Under the pieces are notes generated by a model. It saw only the letters and a program-made list of their open reading frames with translations. It searched no databases and was not told the origin of the DNA. A program made the translations under genes and the position numbers. From Sarcophilus harrisii (lineage: Eukaryota > Chordata > Mammalia > Dasyuromorphia > Dasyuridae): a DNA stretch of 64,000 nucleotides. Shown piece after piece: positions 1-9,120 of this stretch; position 1 is the first letter of the stretch; each line of letters begins with the position of its first letter. The DNA lies in contig NC_045430.1 of assembly GCF_902635505.1 (NCBI RefSeq), positions 274,408,681 to 274,472,680 on the forward strand, given 5' to 3'.

Positions 1-285
1 TTCTGATTCTTGCATCAAACATGCTGTGAAAAAGCCATTTTGGCTGGGTTTTTTTTTCCAGCAACACAGTGAAAACTTTCACAAATTCCAGATAATTCTC
101 CTTCCACCCAGGTTTCTGCTTCCTGTTGAGATGATCACCAGCCTTTCAACCACTCAGTTTTAGAGCCTCTTAGTTCTTTCCCTCCCTTTCTTCCTCCTCT
201 CCTGCCTCTCCTGCAGTTGGCCATCTGTTTCTGTCTGTCTGTCTCTGTTCCTGTTTGTCTGTCTCTGTCTTTAATTCTCTATTAT
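1..285. other. Unassigned non-coding sequence
   Basis: No repeat family or coding exon is recognised. The right end (about 195-270) is a pyrimidine-rich TCTG/TCTC tract. The 64-codon frame over it is simple sequence and is not a gene. Confidence 0.5.
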
Positions 286-289
286 AAAG

Positions 290-545
290 AAAGCCTTCTA
301 TCAACCTCTTTGCTTCCATTCTCCCCTTCCCCAGGTCATCCTACATCCCATTGTCAAAAGTCTTCCCAAGAAGCAGATTTGACCGTGTCACTACCCAACT
401 TAAAAAAATAATGGCTTCCCTGGAGTCTAGAAAGCAAAACCATCTCTATCCAGCATTTAAGCTTCTCTGAAACCTATCTTTTCACTCTGATCCAATGAGT
501 CAATCAACTGACAAGCACTTATGAAGCACCTACTGCTTTCTAGTC
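290..545 (+). mobile_element. L2 LINE fragment with an opposed L2 tail
   Basis: Positions 290-480 resemble the L2 segment that encodes the end of the reverse-transcriptase ORF: a GACC-GTGTCACT block is followed by ATGGCTTCCCT. Positions 490-545 carry the reverse complement of the L2/MIR 3' end, with the pattern CACTTATGAAGCACCTACT. The two pieces face opposite ways, so they are separate insertions or a rearranged copy. Both are old and short. Confidence 0.5.
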
Positions 546-844
546 TTTATTTAATATGCTTTCCTCCTATTCTCTATGTTCCTACCAAGAGGTAATCATT
601 CTACCTGATTCTCTGTCCCTGATTTCTGGAGATAACATCTGAGGGTCCCTCCCTTCAGTGCATGGGCCCCCCAAAAGCAATCTTAGGTCCATCGGTCCAC
701 ATCTACTCTCAATAACAGCACAACACACATCCCTCTGCTGTTGTGTTTCTTTTGCCTCCTCAGGCGGAAGACATAGCAAGTTCGAAGCAAATGCATTTAT
801 TGTAATAGTATACTCAAAAAGTTATAACAAAACTTTCTTCCATA

Positions 845-957
845 GACATGGTATAGCACCAGTCCTGAAGTCAGGAGGATCTGCTGGTCTTAGACACTTA
901 ACACTCCCTGGCTGTGTGACCTTGAGCAAGTCACTTTACCCCAATTGCCTCATATTG
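845..957 (+). mobile_element. A-tailed tRNA-type SINE (WSINE1-like)
   Basis: The sequence follows the marsupial SINE order: GCACCAGTCCTGAAGTCAGG, GACACTTAACACT, CTGTGTGACCTTGAGCAAGT, CCCCAATTGCC. The 5' end is eroded and no clear target duplication was found. The next SINE follows directly at 958. Confidence 0.75.
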
Positions 958-1195
958 GAAGCTATTAATTTGTTCAGAGGATAGAGCCCTGGGCTTGGAA
1001 TCAGCTAGACCTGAGTTCAAATCCAACCTTAGATACTTATTAGCTTGGACAAGTCACTCCACCTTGTTTGCCTCAGTTTCTTCATCTGTAAGATGATCTG
1101 GAGAAGGAAATAGCAAACCACTCCAGGACTCTGCCAAGAAAATCCCAAATGGGCTCCAAAGTGATTAAAGGACTGAACAGCTGGCACAAAAATTA
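958..1195 (+). mobile_element. RTE-tailed SINE (WALLSI type)
   Basis: A tRNA-like head (GAGTTCAAATCCAACC) and core (CCTCAGTTTCTTCATCTGTA) lead into the RTE-type tail: GGAGAAGGAAATAGCAAACC, ACTCCAGG, TGCCAAGAAAATCCCAAATG and GACTGAACAG. It is nearly full length and abuts the WSINE1-like copy upstream. Confidence 0.8.
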
Positions 1196-1239
1196 ATAAA
1201 TGATTGCTGACTTGACTTATTGATTTGTGGTCAACAAAG

Positions 1240-1640
1240 TTGTGGTGATTTTTTTTCTTCCATCTTCCACTGAAGACCTAAAAGCAGTATTTCTGGGTTT
1301 CAAAGGGTATACACAGTGTAATAACTCTTTGGGCATAATTCAAAATTGCTCTCCAAAATGGTTGAATCAGCAACACACAGTTTCACCAACAGTGAATCAG
1401 TGTCCCAATTTTTCCACATCCTCTCCAAGATGTGTTGCTTACCCTTCTATCATTTTAACTAATCTGATAGGTGGAAGAGGATATCCCAGAGTGCTTTTAT
1501 TTTGCATTTCTCTCATCAAGAATAATTTAAAGCATTTTTATATGATTAAATCTAGCTTTGATTTTTTCATCAAAAAACTGTTCATATCCTTTTACAATTT
1601 ATCAATTGTGGAATGACACTCTTAGGAGACCTTTGTAGAT
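1240..1640 (-). mobile_element. Old L1 fragment, ORF2 C-terminal part
   Basis: On the minus strand this matches the ORF2 tail seen better preserved at 2802-4007. Shared landmarks on the plus strand are GGGCATAATTC, GCTCTCCAAAATGGTTG, TTTGCATTTCTCTCAT and GTTCATATCCTTTTAC. The copy is well diverged, with stops and indels. A different frame is open on the plus strand (129 codons) but is antisense to the LINE and not a gene. Confidence 0.85.
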
Positions 1641-1654
1641 TATAAATATGAAAT

Positions 1655-2335
1655 CTTAAAGAAACTGTAAAAAAATTTTTACAGAAAAAAATTTCTCCCA
1701 ATTTTATAGTTTTTATATTTTAATATGTGATCAATTTTTATAAAGATACATATACTGTTGAGAAAAAGATAGATTTGTTTCTATTCCGACTCAGTTCTCT
1801 CCAGATAAAGATGATCTCTAGCTTATTTAAGATTCTATTCACCTCCTTAACTTCTTTCTTAATTATTTTTTTGGTTAGATTTTAGATATGTTAGTGGGGA
1901 AGGTAATTAAAAGTCCCTCCCCTATTGTATTACTATTGGTTTGCACCTGTGTAATTCATTTAACTTCTCCTTGATGCTATATTATCTGAAACATACAGGT
2001 TTAATATAGATATTACTTCATTATCTATGGTACCTTTTATCATAGTGCAGTTTCCCTGTTTATCTCTTTTAATTAAAACTATTTTAACTTTAACTTTGTC
2101 TGAGATCATAATTGCTACCCGTTTTCTTTTAATACCTCAGCAGAAGCATAGTAAAATTTAATCCAGCTTTTTATTTTAACTCTCTCTCTATTTCTCATTT
2201 TAAAATGTTTCTTATAAACAACATATTGTCAGATTTTGATTTTTAATCACATTATGCCTGAATTTATCCCTTTGCATTCAAATTACATACTCTAGTTGTA
2301 GAAGGGGAAGGAAATCTTTTCAGTAACCAAAATCT
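1655..2335 (-). mobile_element. Old L1 fragment, 5' ORF2 (endonuclease) part
   Basis: The plus strand reads like the complement of the L1 endonuclease region: AAGATTCTATTCACCTCC, then TATTACTTCATTATCTATGG, TATCTCTTTTAATTA, TCTGAGATCATAATTGCTAC and a final CAACATATTGT. It follows the ORF2 C-terminal piece in the same orientation but lacks the reverse-transcriptase region between them. This is either one L1 with a large internal deletion or two insertions. Confidence 0.7.
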
Positions 2336-2426
2336 TAACTTTGAGTGTTTTTTTTTCTCACAAGCTCTTTCAGAGTGAAGAGCACTCAGTCAATTAAGTA
2401 GTGCCCATAAATGTTCAGTGATTTTT

Positions 2427-4040
2427 TTTTATTATAGTAACTTTTTATTGACAGAATCAATGCCAGGGTAATTTTTTTTACAACATTATCCCTTGCATTC
2501 ACTTCTGTTCCGATTTTTCCCTCCCACCCTCCACCCCCTCCCCTAGATGGCAAGCAGTCCTATATATGTTGAATATGTCCTAGTATATCCTAGATACAAT
2601 GTACGTGTGCAGATCCAAACAGTTCTCTTGTTGCACAGGGAGAATTGGATTCAGAAGGTAGAAATAATCCGGGAAGAAAAACAAAACTGCAAACAGTTTA
2701 CATTCATTTCCCATTGTTCTTTCTTTGGGTGTAGCTGCTTCTGTCCATCATTGATCAATTGAAACTGAATTAGGTCTCTTTGTCAAAGAAATCCACTTCC
2801 ATCAGAATACATCTTCATACTGTATCGTTGTTGATGTATATAATGATCTCTTGGTTCTGCTCATTTCTCTTAGCATCAGTTCATGTAATTCTCTCCAAGC
2901 TTCTCTGTATTCATCTTGCTGGTCGTTTCTTACAGAACAATAATATTCCATAACATTCATAGACCACAATTTACCCAACCATTCTCCAGTTGATGGGCAG
3001 CCACTCAGTTTCCAGCTTCTAGCCACTACAAACAGGGCTGCCACAAACATTTTGGCACATACTGGTCCCTTTCCCTTCTTTAGTATCTCCTTGGGGTATA
3101 AGCCCAGTGGTAGCACTGCTGGATCAAAGGGTATGTACAGTTTGATAACTTTTTGGGCATAATTCCAGATTGCTCTCCAGAATGGTTGGATTCCTTCACA
3201 ACTCCACCAACAATGTCTCAATGTCCCAGTTTTCCTGCATCCCCTCCAACACTCATCATTATTTTTTCCTGTCATCTTAGTCAATATGACAGGTGTATAG
3301 TGGTATCTCAGAGTTGTCTTAATTTGCATTTCTCTGATTAATAATGATTTGGAACACTCTTTCATATGAGTGGTAATGATTTCAATTTCATCATCTGAAA
3401 ATTGTCTGTTCATATCCTTTGACCATTTATCAATTGGAGAATGGCTTGGTTTCTTATAAATTAGAGTCAGTTCTCTATATATTTTGGAAATGAGGCCTTT
3501 ATCAGAATCTTTAACTGTGAAGATGTTTTCCCAGTTTGTTGCTTCCCTTCTAATCTTGTTTACATTAGTTTTGTTTGTACAGAAGCTTTTTAATTTGATG
3601 TAATCAAAATTTTCTATTTTGTGATCAATAATGGTCTCTAGTTCGTCTTTAGTCACAAATTTCTTCCTCTTCCACAAGTGTGAGAGATAAACTATCCTAT
3701 GTTCCTCCAATTTGTTTATAATCTCGTTCTTTATGTCTAATTCATGGACCCATTTTGATCTTATCTTAGTATACAGTGTTAAGTGTGGGTCCATGCCTAA
3801 TTTCTGCCATACTAATTTCCAGTTATCCCAGCAGTTTTTGTCAAATAATGAATTCTTATTCCAAAGGTGAGGATCTTTGGGTTTGTCAAACACTAAATTG
3901 CTATAGTTGACTATTCTGTCTTGTGAGCCTAACCTGTTCCACTGATCAACTAATCTATTTCTTAGCCAATACCAAATGGTTTTGGTGACTGCTGCTTTAT
4001 AATATAGTTATAGATCAGGTACAGCTAGGCTACCTTCATT
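2427..4040 (-). mobile_element. 5'-truncated LINE-1 with target duplication
   Basis: The insertion is flanked by a perfect 14-bp direct repeat, GTTCAGTGATTTTT, at 2413-2426 and 4041-4054. The body starts with a T-rich run (the A-tail on the minus strand). A 3' UTR of about 375 bp (2427-2801) and the ORF2 C-terminus (2802-4007) follow. It is about 1.6 kb, truncated inside ORF2 as is usual for target-primed insertion. It is the least decayed L1 in the window, hence probably among the youngest, and lies 11 bp from a hAT MITE. Confidence 0.95.
2802..4007 (-). pseudogene. L1 ORF2 C-terminal frame (401 codons)
   Basis: The frame is open from the codon after a TAA at 4008-4010 to the natural stop at 2802. 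It encodes the end of L1 ORF2p, downstream of the reverse-transcriptase palm. Residue landmarks are NRLVDQWNRLG, DPHLTLYTKIRSKWVH, SPIDKWSKDMNRQFSDDE, REMQIKTTLRYHYTPV and the cysteine-rich WRGCRKTGTLRHCWWSCE. IPFDPAVLPLGLYPKE and MNVMEYYCSVRND follow. No endonuclease or palm is present, so this is a retrotransposition-dead fragment. The full-length protein is about 1,250-1,300 residues in the family. Confidence 0.95.
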
Positions 4041-4065
4041 GTTCAGTGATTTTTGAATCTCTCCA

Positions 4066-4257
4066 CAGGGGTCCTCAAACTATGGCCGGTGGGCCAGATG
4101 TGGCAGCTGAGGACGTTTATCCCCCTCACCCAGGATTATGAAGTTTCTTTATTTAAAGGCCCACAAACCAAAGTTTTTGTTTTTACTATAGTCCTACCCT
4201 CCAGCGATCTGAGGGACAGTGAACTGGGCCCCTATTTAAAAAGTTTGAGGACCCCTG
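4066..4257. mobile_element. hAT-family MITE (OposCharlie/URR1-like)
   Basis: The 192-bp element has perfect 16-bp terminal inverted repeats, CAGGGGTCCTCAAACT at 4066-4081 and its complement at 4242-4257. These are typical of hAT/Charlie DNA transposons. Internal CTATAGTCCTACCCTCCA and GTCTGAGGGACAGTGAACTG-like blocks resemble, from memory, the OC1/URR1 group of non-autonomous elements. An 8-bp target duplication is not evident (TCTCTCCA left, CTAGAGTC right). It encodes no transposase. Confidence 0.85.
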
Positions 4258-4269
4258 CTAGAGTCTGGG

Positions 4270-4695
4270 CTAAATATCAGGTCATTATCCTAGATGGGTT
4301 TCTGACTTTGGGTTAGAAACTCCTTATGCTTTCAATCAGTTCATGAGAGCCAGACTATGGCAAACCAGCAAGAACCAGCCACATCTCAAAATTGGTGGGG
4401 TTTCACTCCCAAGATTCTTAGCGCAACTTAGATAACTGAACAGAGTGGGGAAGGTAAGGAACAAAAGAAGTCAGATAGAGCTCCACTATCCCTGTCCCTA
4501 ATGTTGTGATGTGCTTAAGGCTGGCAAAAAATGCTTCCTGACTTTGAGCTCTCCTTCATGTATATTCACCCAAATTGCTCTCTGGTTCTGGCAGCCTCCC
4601 TCCTCATTTATACATCTCAAAATTCTTATCTTCTTTCAAGGCTCAGTTCATGAGTCATTTCCTCCTTGAGTGTTCTGATACTCTTGGTTGTTAGT
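4270..4695. other. Unassigned non-coding sequence
   Basis: No repeat, exon or RNA is recognised. Composition is ordinary, with no long open frame. Confidence 0.4.
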
Positions 4696-4699
4696 ATTG

Positions 4700-4984
4700 A
4701 TACTAATAATAGCTAGCATTTATATATACATATATATATTTATATTTATATCTAAGGCTTGCAAAGCATTTTGCATATGTCATCTCATTTGATCCTCACA
4801 ACTTCCCAGAGAGGTAGGTGCTATTAATGTGACCATTTTTAAAATGAGAAAACTGAGGGACACAGAGGTAGAGTGACTTACCCATGATCACATACCTCCT
4901 AAGTACCTGAGGCAAGATTTGAACTCAGGACTCCTTCAATCCAAATCCCATGCTCTACCCACTAAGGCAGCAATCCAGCTGCCC
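4700..4984 (-). mobile_element. Mar1-type CORE-SINE, near full length
   Basis: Read on the minus strand, the element runs from a GGGCAGCTGGATTGCTGCC head through TGAGTTCAAATCTTGCC and CCTCAGTTTTCTCATTTTA. It ends in GCAAAGC and AGCTATTATTAG. On the plus strand this begins with AATAATAGCTAGCATTTATA and ends in CCAGCTGCCC. A TATATA tract has expanded near the tail. Confidence 0.85.
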
Positions 4985-4989
4985 GGGAC

Positions 4990-5150
4990 TCCATGGATCC
5001 TCCCTATGTTTTGTCTCACTCACTGATCCTCACATTGTATTCCACCTCCATCTCCAGTTTTCCCAGTGGAAGCTAAGTTCCTTCAAGTAGAGGATTTAAA
5101 GACAGTGTGTCCCAGTGCTTAGCACAGTGTCTGGCCCCTCAAAGGTGCGG
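4990..5150 (+). mobile_element. L2 3'-end fragment
   Basis: The tail signature CAGTGCTTAGCACAGTGTCTGG at about 5112-5134 is diagnostic for the L2/MIR 3' end. Upstream sequence is only loosely L2-like. Confidence 0.65.
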
Positions 5151-5439
5151 GCTCCAAGTTGCTAAGAGAATGTGATGGCGTTTTGTTCCTGCTTCCAGCA
5201 CTTGTCTGTTTCCTTTCAAAATGAGAGCATAGCAGGGAGCTCCCCTGTGTAGCCCGACTTCTTTTTGATGCTGCCTGTCAGGACCTGGGGCTATTTTACC
5301 ACTTGGTTTGGCTGTCTGGGGAGGCTGACTGAAAACTCAGGGTCATGGCGAGCTGCAGGCAGAAAAAGCCACCGTCAACAACAGTCCATGAAAGACTGAA
5401 AACAAGCCCCAGGGACCGAGCAGGGCGCAGCACACAGCG
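5151..5439. other. Unassigned sequence before a minisatellite
   Basis: Fairly GC-rich single-copy-looking sequence leads into the minisatellite. A 65-codon frame from 5345 runs into the tandem repeat and resembles no known protein. Confidence 0.4.
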
Positions 5440-5603
5440 GGAGATGTGGAGGGGGGATCCAGAGATGGCGCCCAGCTGGAGATGTGGATGGGGGGATCCA
5501 GTCAGAGATGGCGCCCGGCTGGAGATGTGGAGGGGGATCTAGTCAGAGATGGCGCCCGGCTGGAGATGTGGATGGGGGGATCCAGTCAGAGATGGTGCAA
5601 GTT
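5440..5603 (+). repeat. GC-rich minisatellite, 41-43 bp unit, about 4 copies
   Basis: Units start at about 5440, 5478, 5521 and 5562. Each reads GGAGATGTGGA(T)GGGGGGAT, then CYAGTCAGAGATGGCGCCC and a short CGGCT junction. The first unit lacks a GTCA block and the last diverges after ATGGTGCAAG. All three plus-strand frames stay open through it, which explains several overlapping false ORFs here. Confidence 0.95.
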
Positions 5604-5793
5604 GGAACTGGGGTTCTGGGAAGCAAAGCAGTGGGGTGCCAGGAGGAGCAGGGTATTTACCATCCTTGCAGTGTGGACTCCATCTCTGTCACTGCTGCCC
5701 TTATACCTCACACCTTGCCTGTTCCTCCTCTGCTCTTCCCTCCAATGATACTAGTCTCTGCTTTTCCAGAAACATGACTCCAAATCCTTGGGG
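5604..5793. other. Unassigned spacer
   Basis: The minisatellite's open frames continue here, but no family or exon signature is visible. Confidence 0.4.
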
Positions 5794-6032
5794 TTGTTCC
5801 TCAGTCATTTTTCAGTTATGTCTAACTCTTTGTGACTTGGGGATTTCTTGGCAAAGAATTGTCCACCATCTTCTTTTTCCAGCTCAATTTGCCAATGAGG
5901 AGACTGAGGCAAATAGGGTTTGGTGACTAGCTTAGGGTCACACAGAGAGTGAGTTTTCTGAGGTCCATCTGAACTCAGATCTCCCTGACTCCAAGCCAGA
6001 TCTCTCCCCTGCAGAGCCACTTATCTGCCTCC
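5794..6032 (-). mobile_element. RTE-tailed SINE (WALLSI type)
   Basis: The plus strand begins with the complement of the RTE tail (TCAGTTATGTCTAACTCTTT, then TTCTTGGCAAAG). It continues with AATGAGGAGACTGAGGCAAA, GGTCACACAG and the tRNA-like head (CTGAACTCAGATC). The copy is full length in the reverse orientation. Confidence 0.85.
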
Positions 6033-6035
6033 AAA

Positions 6036-6645
6036 CCTTGACTCCAGGTAAGTCTTCCCCAAGCCCAGAATGCTCTTCCTCCTCTGTCTCCCAGCTTCCT
6101 AAATCCCAGCTAAAATCCCATCTACTCCAGGAAAATTTTCCTGATCCTCTGCCCCTAGATGAATGCTAGTGCCTTGACTGGGGTTGATTATTTCCCATTT
6201 ATCCCATATGTAACTTGTTTTTACTCACTTGTCCTTTCCCCGTTGCACAACATATCATGGGTTAGCCTAAGAAATTAAATGGGGATTGTGGGGACTTTGG
6301 TGGAAATCGCAGATGACACAAAGTTTGGAAACTCAGAAATGCATAAAGTAAATGTATAGTATTGCATATCATCAAACTCTTTCATATTTGAATATCAAAA
6401 TAATTCAGATTTCTTTTCTGGTACAGAAGGAGGCTAAAATTTTTTACTTAAATTTTCCAGATCATTGGGGGATGGGGAGGACACCACTTAACCCCTGTGG
6501 TGTGATAGGGATAACTATAGTTTGCATGTTGGCTCTCCCAGCAGACCTGTAGCTTTTTTGAGGGCATAGACCTCCCTTTGCCATTCTTTGTAGTGCCAGT
6601 GTCTGGCACATCATAATTGCTTATTAAATGCCAGCTGACCCCCTG
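6036..6645 (+). mobile_element. L2 3' end split by an insertion
   Basis: Positions 6036-6240 match the L2 tail region (AGAATGCTCTTCCTCC, CAGCTAAAATCCCATCTAC, GTTGATTATTTCCCATTTAT). About 6515-6645 resume the same element (TTTGCATGTTG, TTTTTGAGGGCATAGACC, CAGTGTCTGGCACAT, GCTTATTAAATGCC). The 270 bp between is foreign. Part of it (AAATCGCAGATGACACAAAG) resembles a CR1/L3 fragment. Confidence 0.8.
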
Positions 6646-6649
6646 CCTG

Positions 6650-6915
6650 TCCCGTCCAAACACTACCCCCTCCTGGCGAACATCTCCAGGGTTAAGGGCT
6701 GAAATTTGGAGGGATGTTACAGATAGATCTTGTAGGTCTGGGTTTAGGCAGATGGCCACATTGGGGCTTTCAGCCTGGATCCCTTCTAGGCAGCTCTGTG
6801 CTTCTGGTGGGAATCTAAGGTCTTAGACCACGAATTACCAGGATCATCTACTGTTGCTAGAAGGGGCCAAGGATCTGGGGGAGAAAGAACTAGGCTTTGT
6901 GAATGTTACAGAAAT
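6650..6915. other. Unassigned non-coding sequence
   Basis: No repeat family or exon is recognised. Short frames on both strands show no homology that I know. Confidence 0.4.
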
Positions 6916-6919
6916 CTCT

Positions 6920-7132
6920 CTTCACTTGATGCTGGAAGCTCTAATTAAAAACCCATAGGATGCATAATTTGGATACTTGGAAAGGATTTGATAGCCCCGT
7001 CTTCTGGTTTCCAAGAAGAGTGGGCTGACCACTGGTGCCTTGTATCTGGCTCCCTGGATAACTGCCTGCAATTGATTAGCCACAATCAGTAGCCATAATC
7101 ATTTGTCACAGATGATTTATCCATTCTCAGAG
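6920..7132. other. Repeat-free island with homeodomain-type motifs
   Basis: No repeat signature is visible. AT-rich homeodomain cores cluster here: CTCTAATTAAAAA, GCATAATTTGGA, AATTGATTAGCC, CATAATCATTTG and the PBX/HOX-like GATGATTTATCC. Such islands are often conserved non-coding elements, but conservation cannot be judged from one genome. Not a gene. Confidence 0.35.
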
Positions 7133-7134
7133 AG

Positions 7135-7203
7135 GAATAGTGACAAAGCGAAAGAGAGAATAAGATGGGGGAGAGAAGAGAAAGAGAGAAAGAAGAAAGA
7201 GAT
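7135..7203. repeat. Purine-rich tract, partly duplicated at 10983
   Basis: A GA-rich segment. Its first 50 bp (AATAGTGACA, then GAAAGAGAGAATAAGATGGG) recur at 10984-11035 with only a few mismatches. The non-periodic parts of the match argue for real duplication and not for chance similarity between GA tracts. Confidence 0.8.
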
Positions 7204-7384
7204 TAATGGCCTCTATCTAATGTAGGGGTTCTTAACTTGGAGTGTGTGATTTTGATCACTGTATTTCAATATAGTTGGTTTCCTTTGTCATACTGTATAT
7301 TTTATTTATTGCATTTAAAAATCATTATTTTGGCTTCACTATTCTGCCAAAGGGATTTTTGATACACAAAGTTTTTGAATACCT

Positions 7385-7512
7385 AATCTAGTCAGTCAGT
7401 CAATAAGGACTTATTAAGCGCCTACTATGTGCTTTCTGGGCTAAGTACTGGGTACACACACAAAAAAAGCAAAAAAGAAACAAATCAGTCCCTGCCTTTA
7501 AGAAGCTCATAA
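7385..7512 (-). mobile_element. L2 3'-end fragment
   Basis: The complement of the L2 tail: AGTCAGTCAGTCAATAAGG, TTATTAAGCGCCTACTATGT, then CAGTCCCTGCCTTTAAGAAG. The 5' part is missing. Confidence 0.85.
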
Positions 7513-7514
7513 CT

Positions 7515-7690
7515 TCTGAATTTAGCACTGAGTTTAGGATAAAAGAACCTGGGTTCAAATCCTAACTTTGTTCCTTATTGTGTTACTTGAGACAAATCAT
7601 TTAAATTCTCCCTGTGACTGTTTCTTCAATTGAAGGGTGAGGAGGCTGTATTGATTTTCAAGGTCATTTCCCACCACCTTCTTACCTATA
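7515..7690 (+). mobile_element. CORE-SINE (Mar1/MIR type), diverged
   Basis: The tRNA-like B-box region GGGTTCAAATCCTAAC and a diverged core (TTACTTGAGACAAATCATTT) end in CAAGGTCATTTCCCACC. This is the short Mar1 variant that ends in a GGTCCCTTCCAGC-like block. Confidence 0.7.
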
Positions 7691-8325
7691 GGATGCCACA
7701 ACTCTGTGGATGAAACCTAACATTTAAGCAAAAGGTATGTTCCTTATGCTTGCATTGTTTAAGCAAAGCTTGGTGCCAGGATGTAGGGACTGGAGGTCAT
7801 TGGAGTGTGGAGGTGCATTTTGCCATTCTTAGTGTAGGAAAAACTGGTTAAAAAAAGGGATACCCAGACTAGTGGTGGTCCAAGAGCTATATAAAGCAGA
7901 AAATGTGAAGTGGCAGGAGTGAATTAGCTTTGACCCAAGGCTGTTAAAAGGAAATTAAAGTAGTAAGTAGCTAATAAAAAGGAAAAGAGTGTACCTTCAC
8001 ATGCAGGAAGCTTCCCTAAAGACTGAGCTTTTCCTTCTGTCCTTGGGTACCACGGACAGTGCTTGTTCCATGCTTTGCTTGCCTCTTTCTACTCCCCTAT
8101 TTGTAACTTCATGGTACCAAATGCCTCCCCCTCTTTTTCTCATTGAGAATCTTCCTAACTACAGAGTTAGAATTCTGTCATTTTGATTCTGCCTTCCTTT
8201 GTGTACCCTATCCCCTGAACTCTTCATTCATAGGATTCTTATCTTTTTTCCTGTTCTTTTTGAAATCACTTTTTCAGAAGTCTAGGAAATGTGTTAAACC
8301 CGATGTAATCTTTCCTTATTATTAT
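7691..8325. other. Unassigned non-coding sequence
   Basis: No family or exon recognised. Two overlapping plus-strand frames (65 and 85 codons, 7989-8400) are serine- and phenylalanine-rich and run into an L2 tail, so they look like chance frames. Confidence 0.4.
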
Positions 8326-8329
8326 AAAC

Positions 8330-8515
8330 TTCGTCTCCCCTCAAGGACAGGACTTGATTTAATTTTTGTTTCCATATCCCCAGAGCCCAGCATTTATTAA
8401 GCACCCGTTGTGTGCCAGGCAATGTGCTGCCAATGGGGATCAAAGATAATAAATCAAGAGTTCCTGACCTCTGGGAGCTTATATTCTTCCTGGGAAAATA
8501 ATAAGCACATTTCTA
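8330..8515. mobile_element. L2 tails meeting in opposite orientation
   Basis: Plus-strand L2 sequence (TCAAGGACAGGACTTG, CCATATCCCCAGAGCCCAGC, about 8335-8393) abuts a reverse L2 3' end. The latter reads GCATTTATTAAGCACCC, TGTGCCAGGCAATGTGCTG, CCTCTGGGAGCTTATATTC (about 8388-8510). They are two truncated L2-type insertions. Confidence 0.75.
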
Positions 8516-8825
8516 AGTGCCTACACTTCTAAGTAGACATGGGGTCTAGACTAGTGATTGCATAGGTACAGGGATCTCCCAAGGGAGGAAACTCCATCTA
8601 TTAACGCAGATCAGCATGATCTCCCTATCAAAAAGTCAGAAAGTAGCCTGGAACATAAAAAGTTTAAGCGACTGAAGGAAGTGGGACAGGCAGTCATAGC
8701 TAGGGGAAACAGGAAAGCACTCATGTAGGGGTGGTGATCACTCCTAGCACCTAGTAGGCACTTCATAAATGCTTGTGAGTTTTCTAATTCAAGGTGTTGT
8801 AGCTTTTTTCTTTGGGAGTGGGGAT
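8516..8825. other. Mostly unassigned, short L2 tail inside
   Basis: An L2/MIR-like tail is visible at about 8745-8785 (CCTAGTAGGCACTTCATAAA). The rest is unassigned and non-coding. Confidence 0.45.
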
Positions 8826-8829
8826 GGGG

Positions 8830-9120
8830 GCATTCATAGTACACAGAACTCTGGGCTTGGAGCAGGGAGACATTAGTTCAAATCCAGCCTCTGACAATTA
8901 TTAGCTTTGTGACTCTGGGTAAGAAAGTTTCTCCCATTTCTTTATCTGTAAATAATAATAATATATTATAAATAATAAAAACATAATAATAGCATTTAAC
9001 TTGAATGGTTGTTGTAAGTATTAAAAGAGATAGTAATTATAAAGTATGTAGCACAATGTCTCGAATAAGGAAGTACTATATAAATTTTAGCTATTATTAT
9101 TATTGTTGGTGTTGTTGTTC
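8830..9120 (+). mobile_element. Mar1-type CORE-SINE, full length
   Basis: Head (CTCTGGGCTTGGAG, AGTTCAAATCCAGCC), core (AGCTTTGTGACTCTGGGTAA) and tail (GTTGTTGTAAGTATTAAAAG, CTATATAAATTTTAGC) are followed by the 3' (TTA)n repeat at 9090-9120. An AATAATAAT expansion interrupts the middle. It is one of the three most complete copies in the window. Confidence 0.9.

Noticed and set aside
3153-3341. Plus-strand ORFs antisense to L1 ORF2 (also at 1227, 22310 and 23768), sharing PDCSPEWLDSF-like residues
   Set aside because: Shared residues come from the conserved L1 sequence read on the wrong strand; not genes.
5345-5926. Overlapping Gly/Trp/Asp-repeat ORFs suggesting a repeat protein
   Set aside because: The minisatellite unit lacks stops in all three forward frames. 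The three frames predict unrelated proteins, and the last unit decays.
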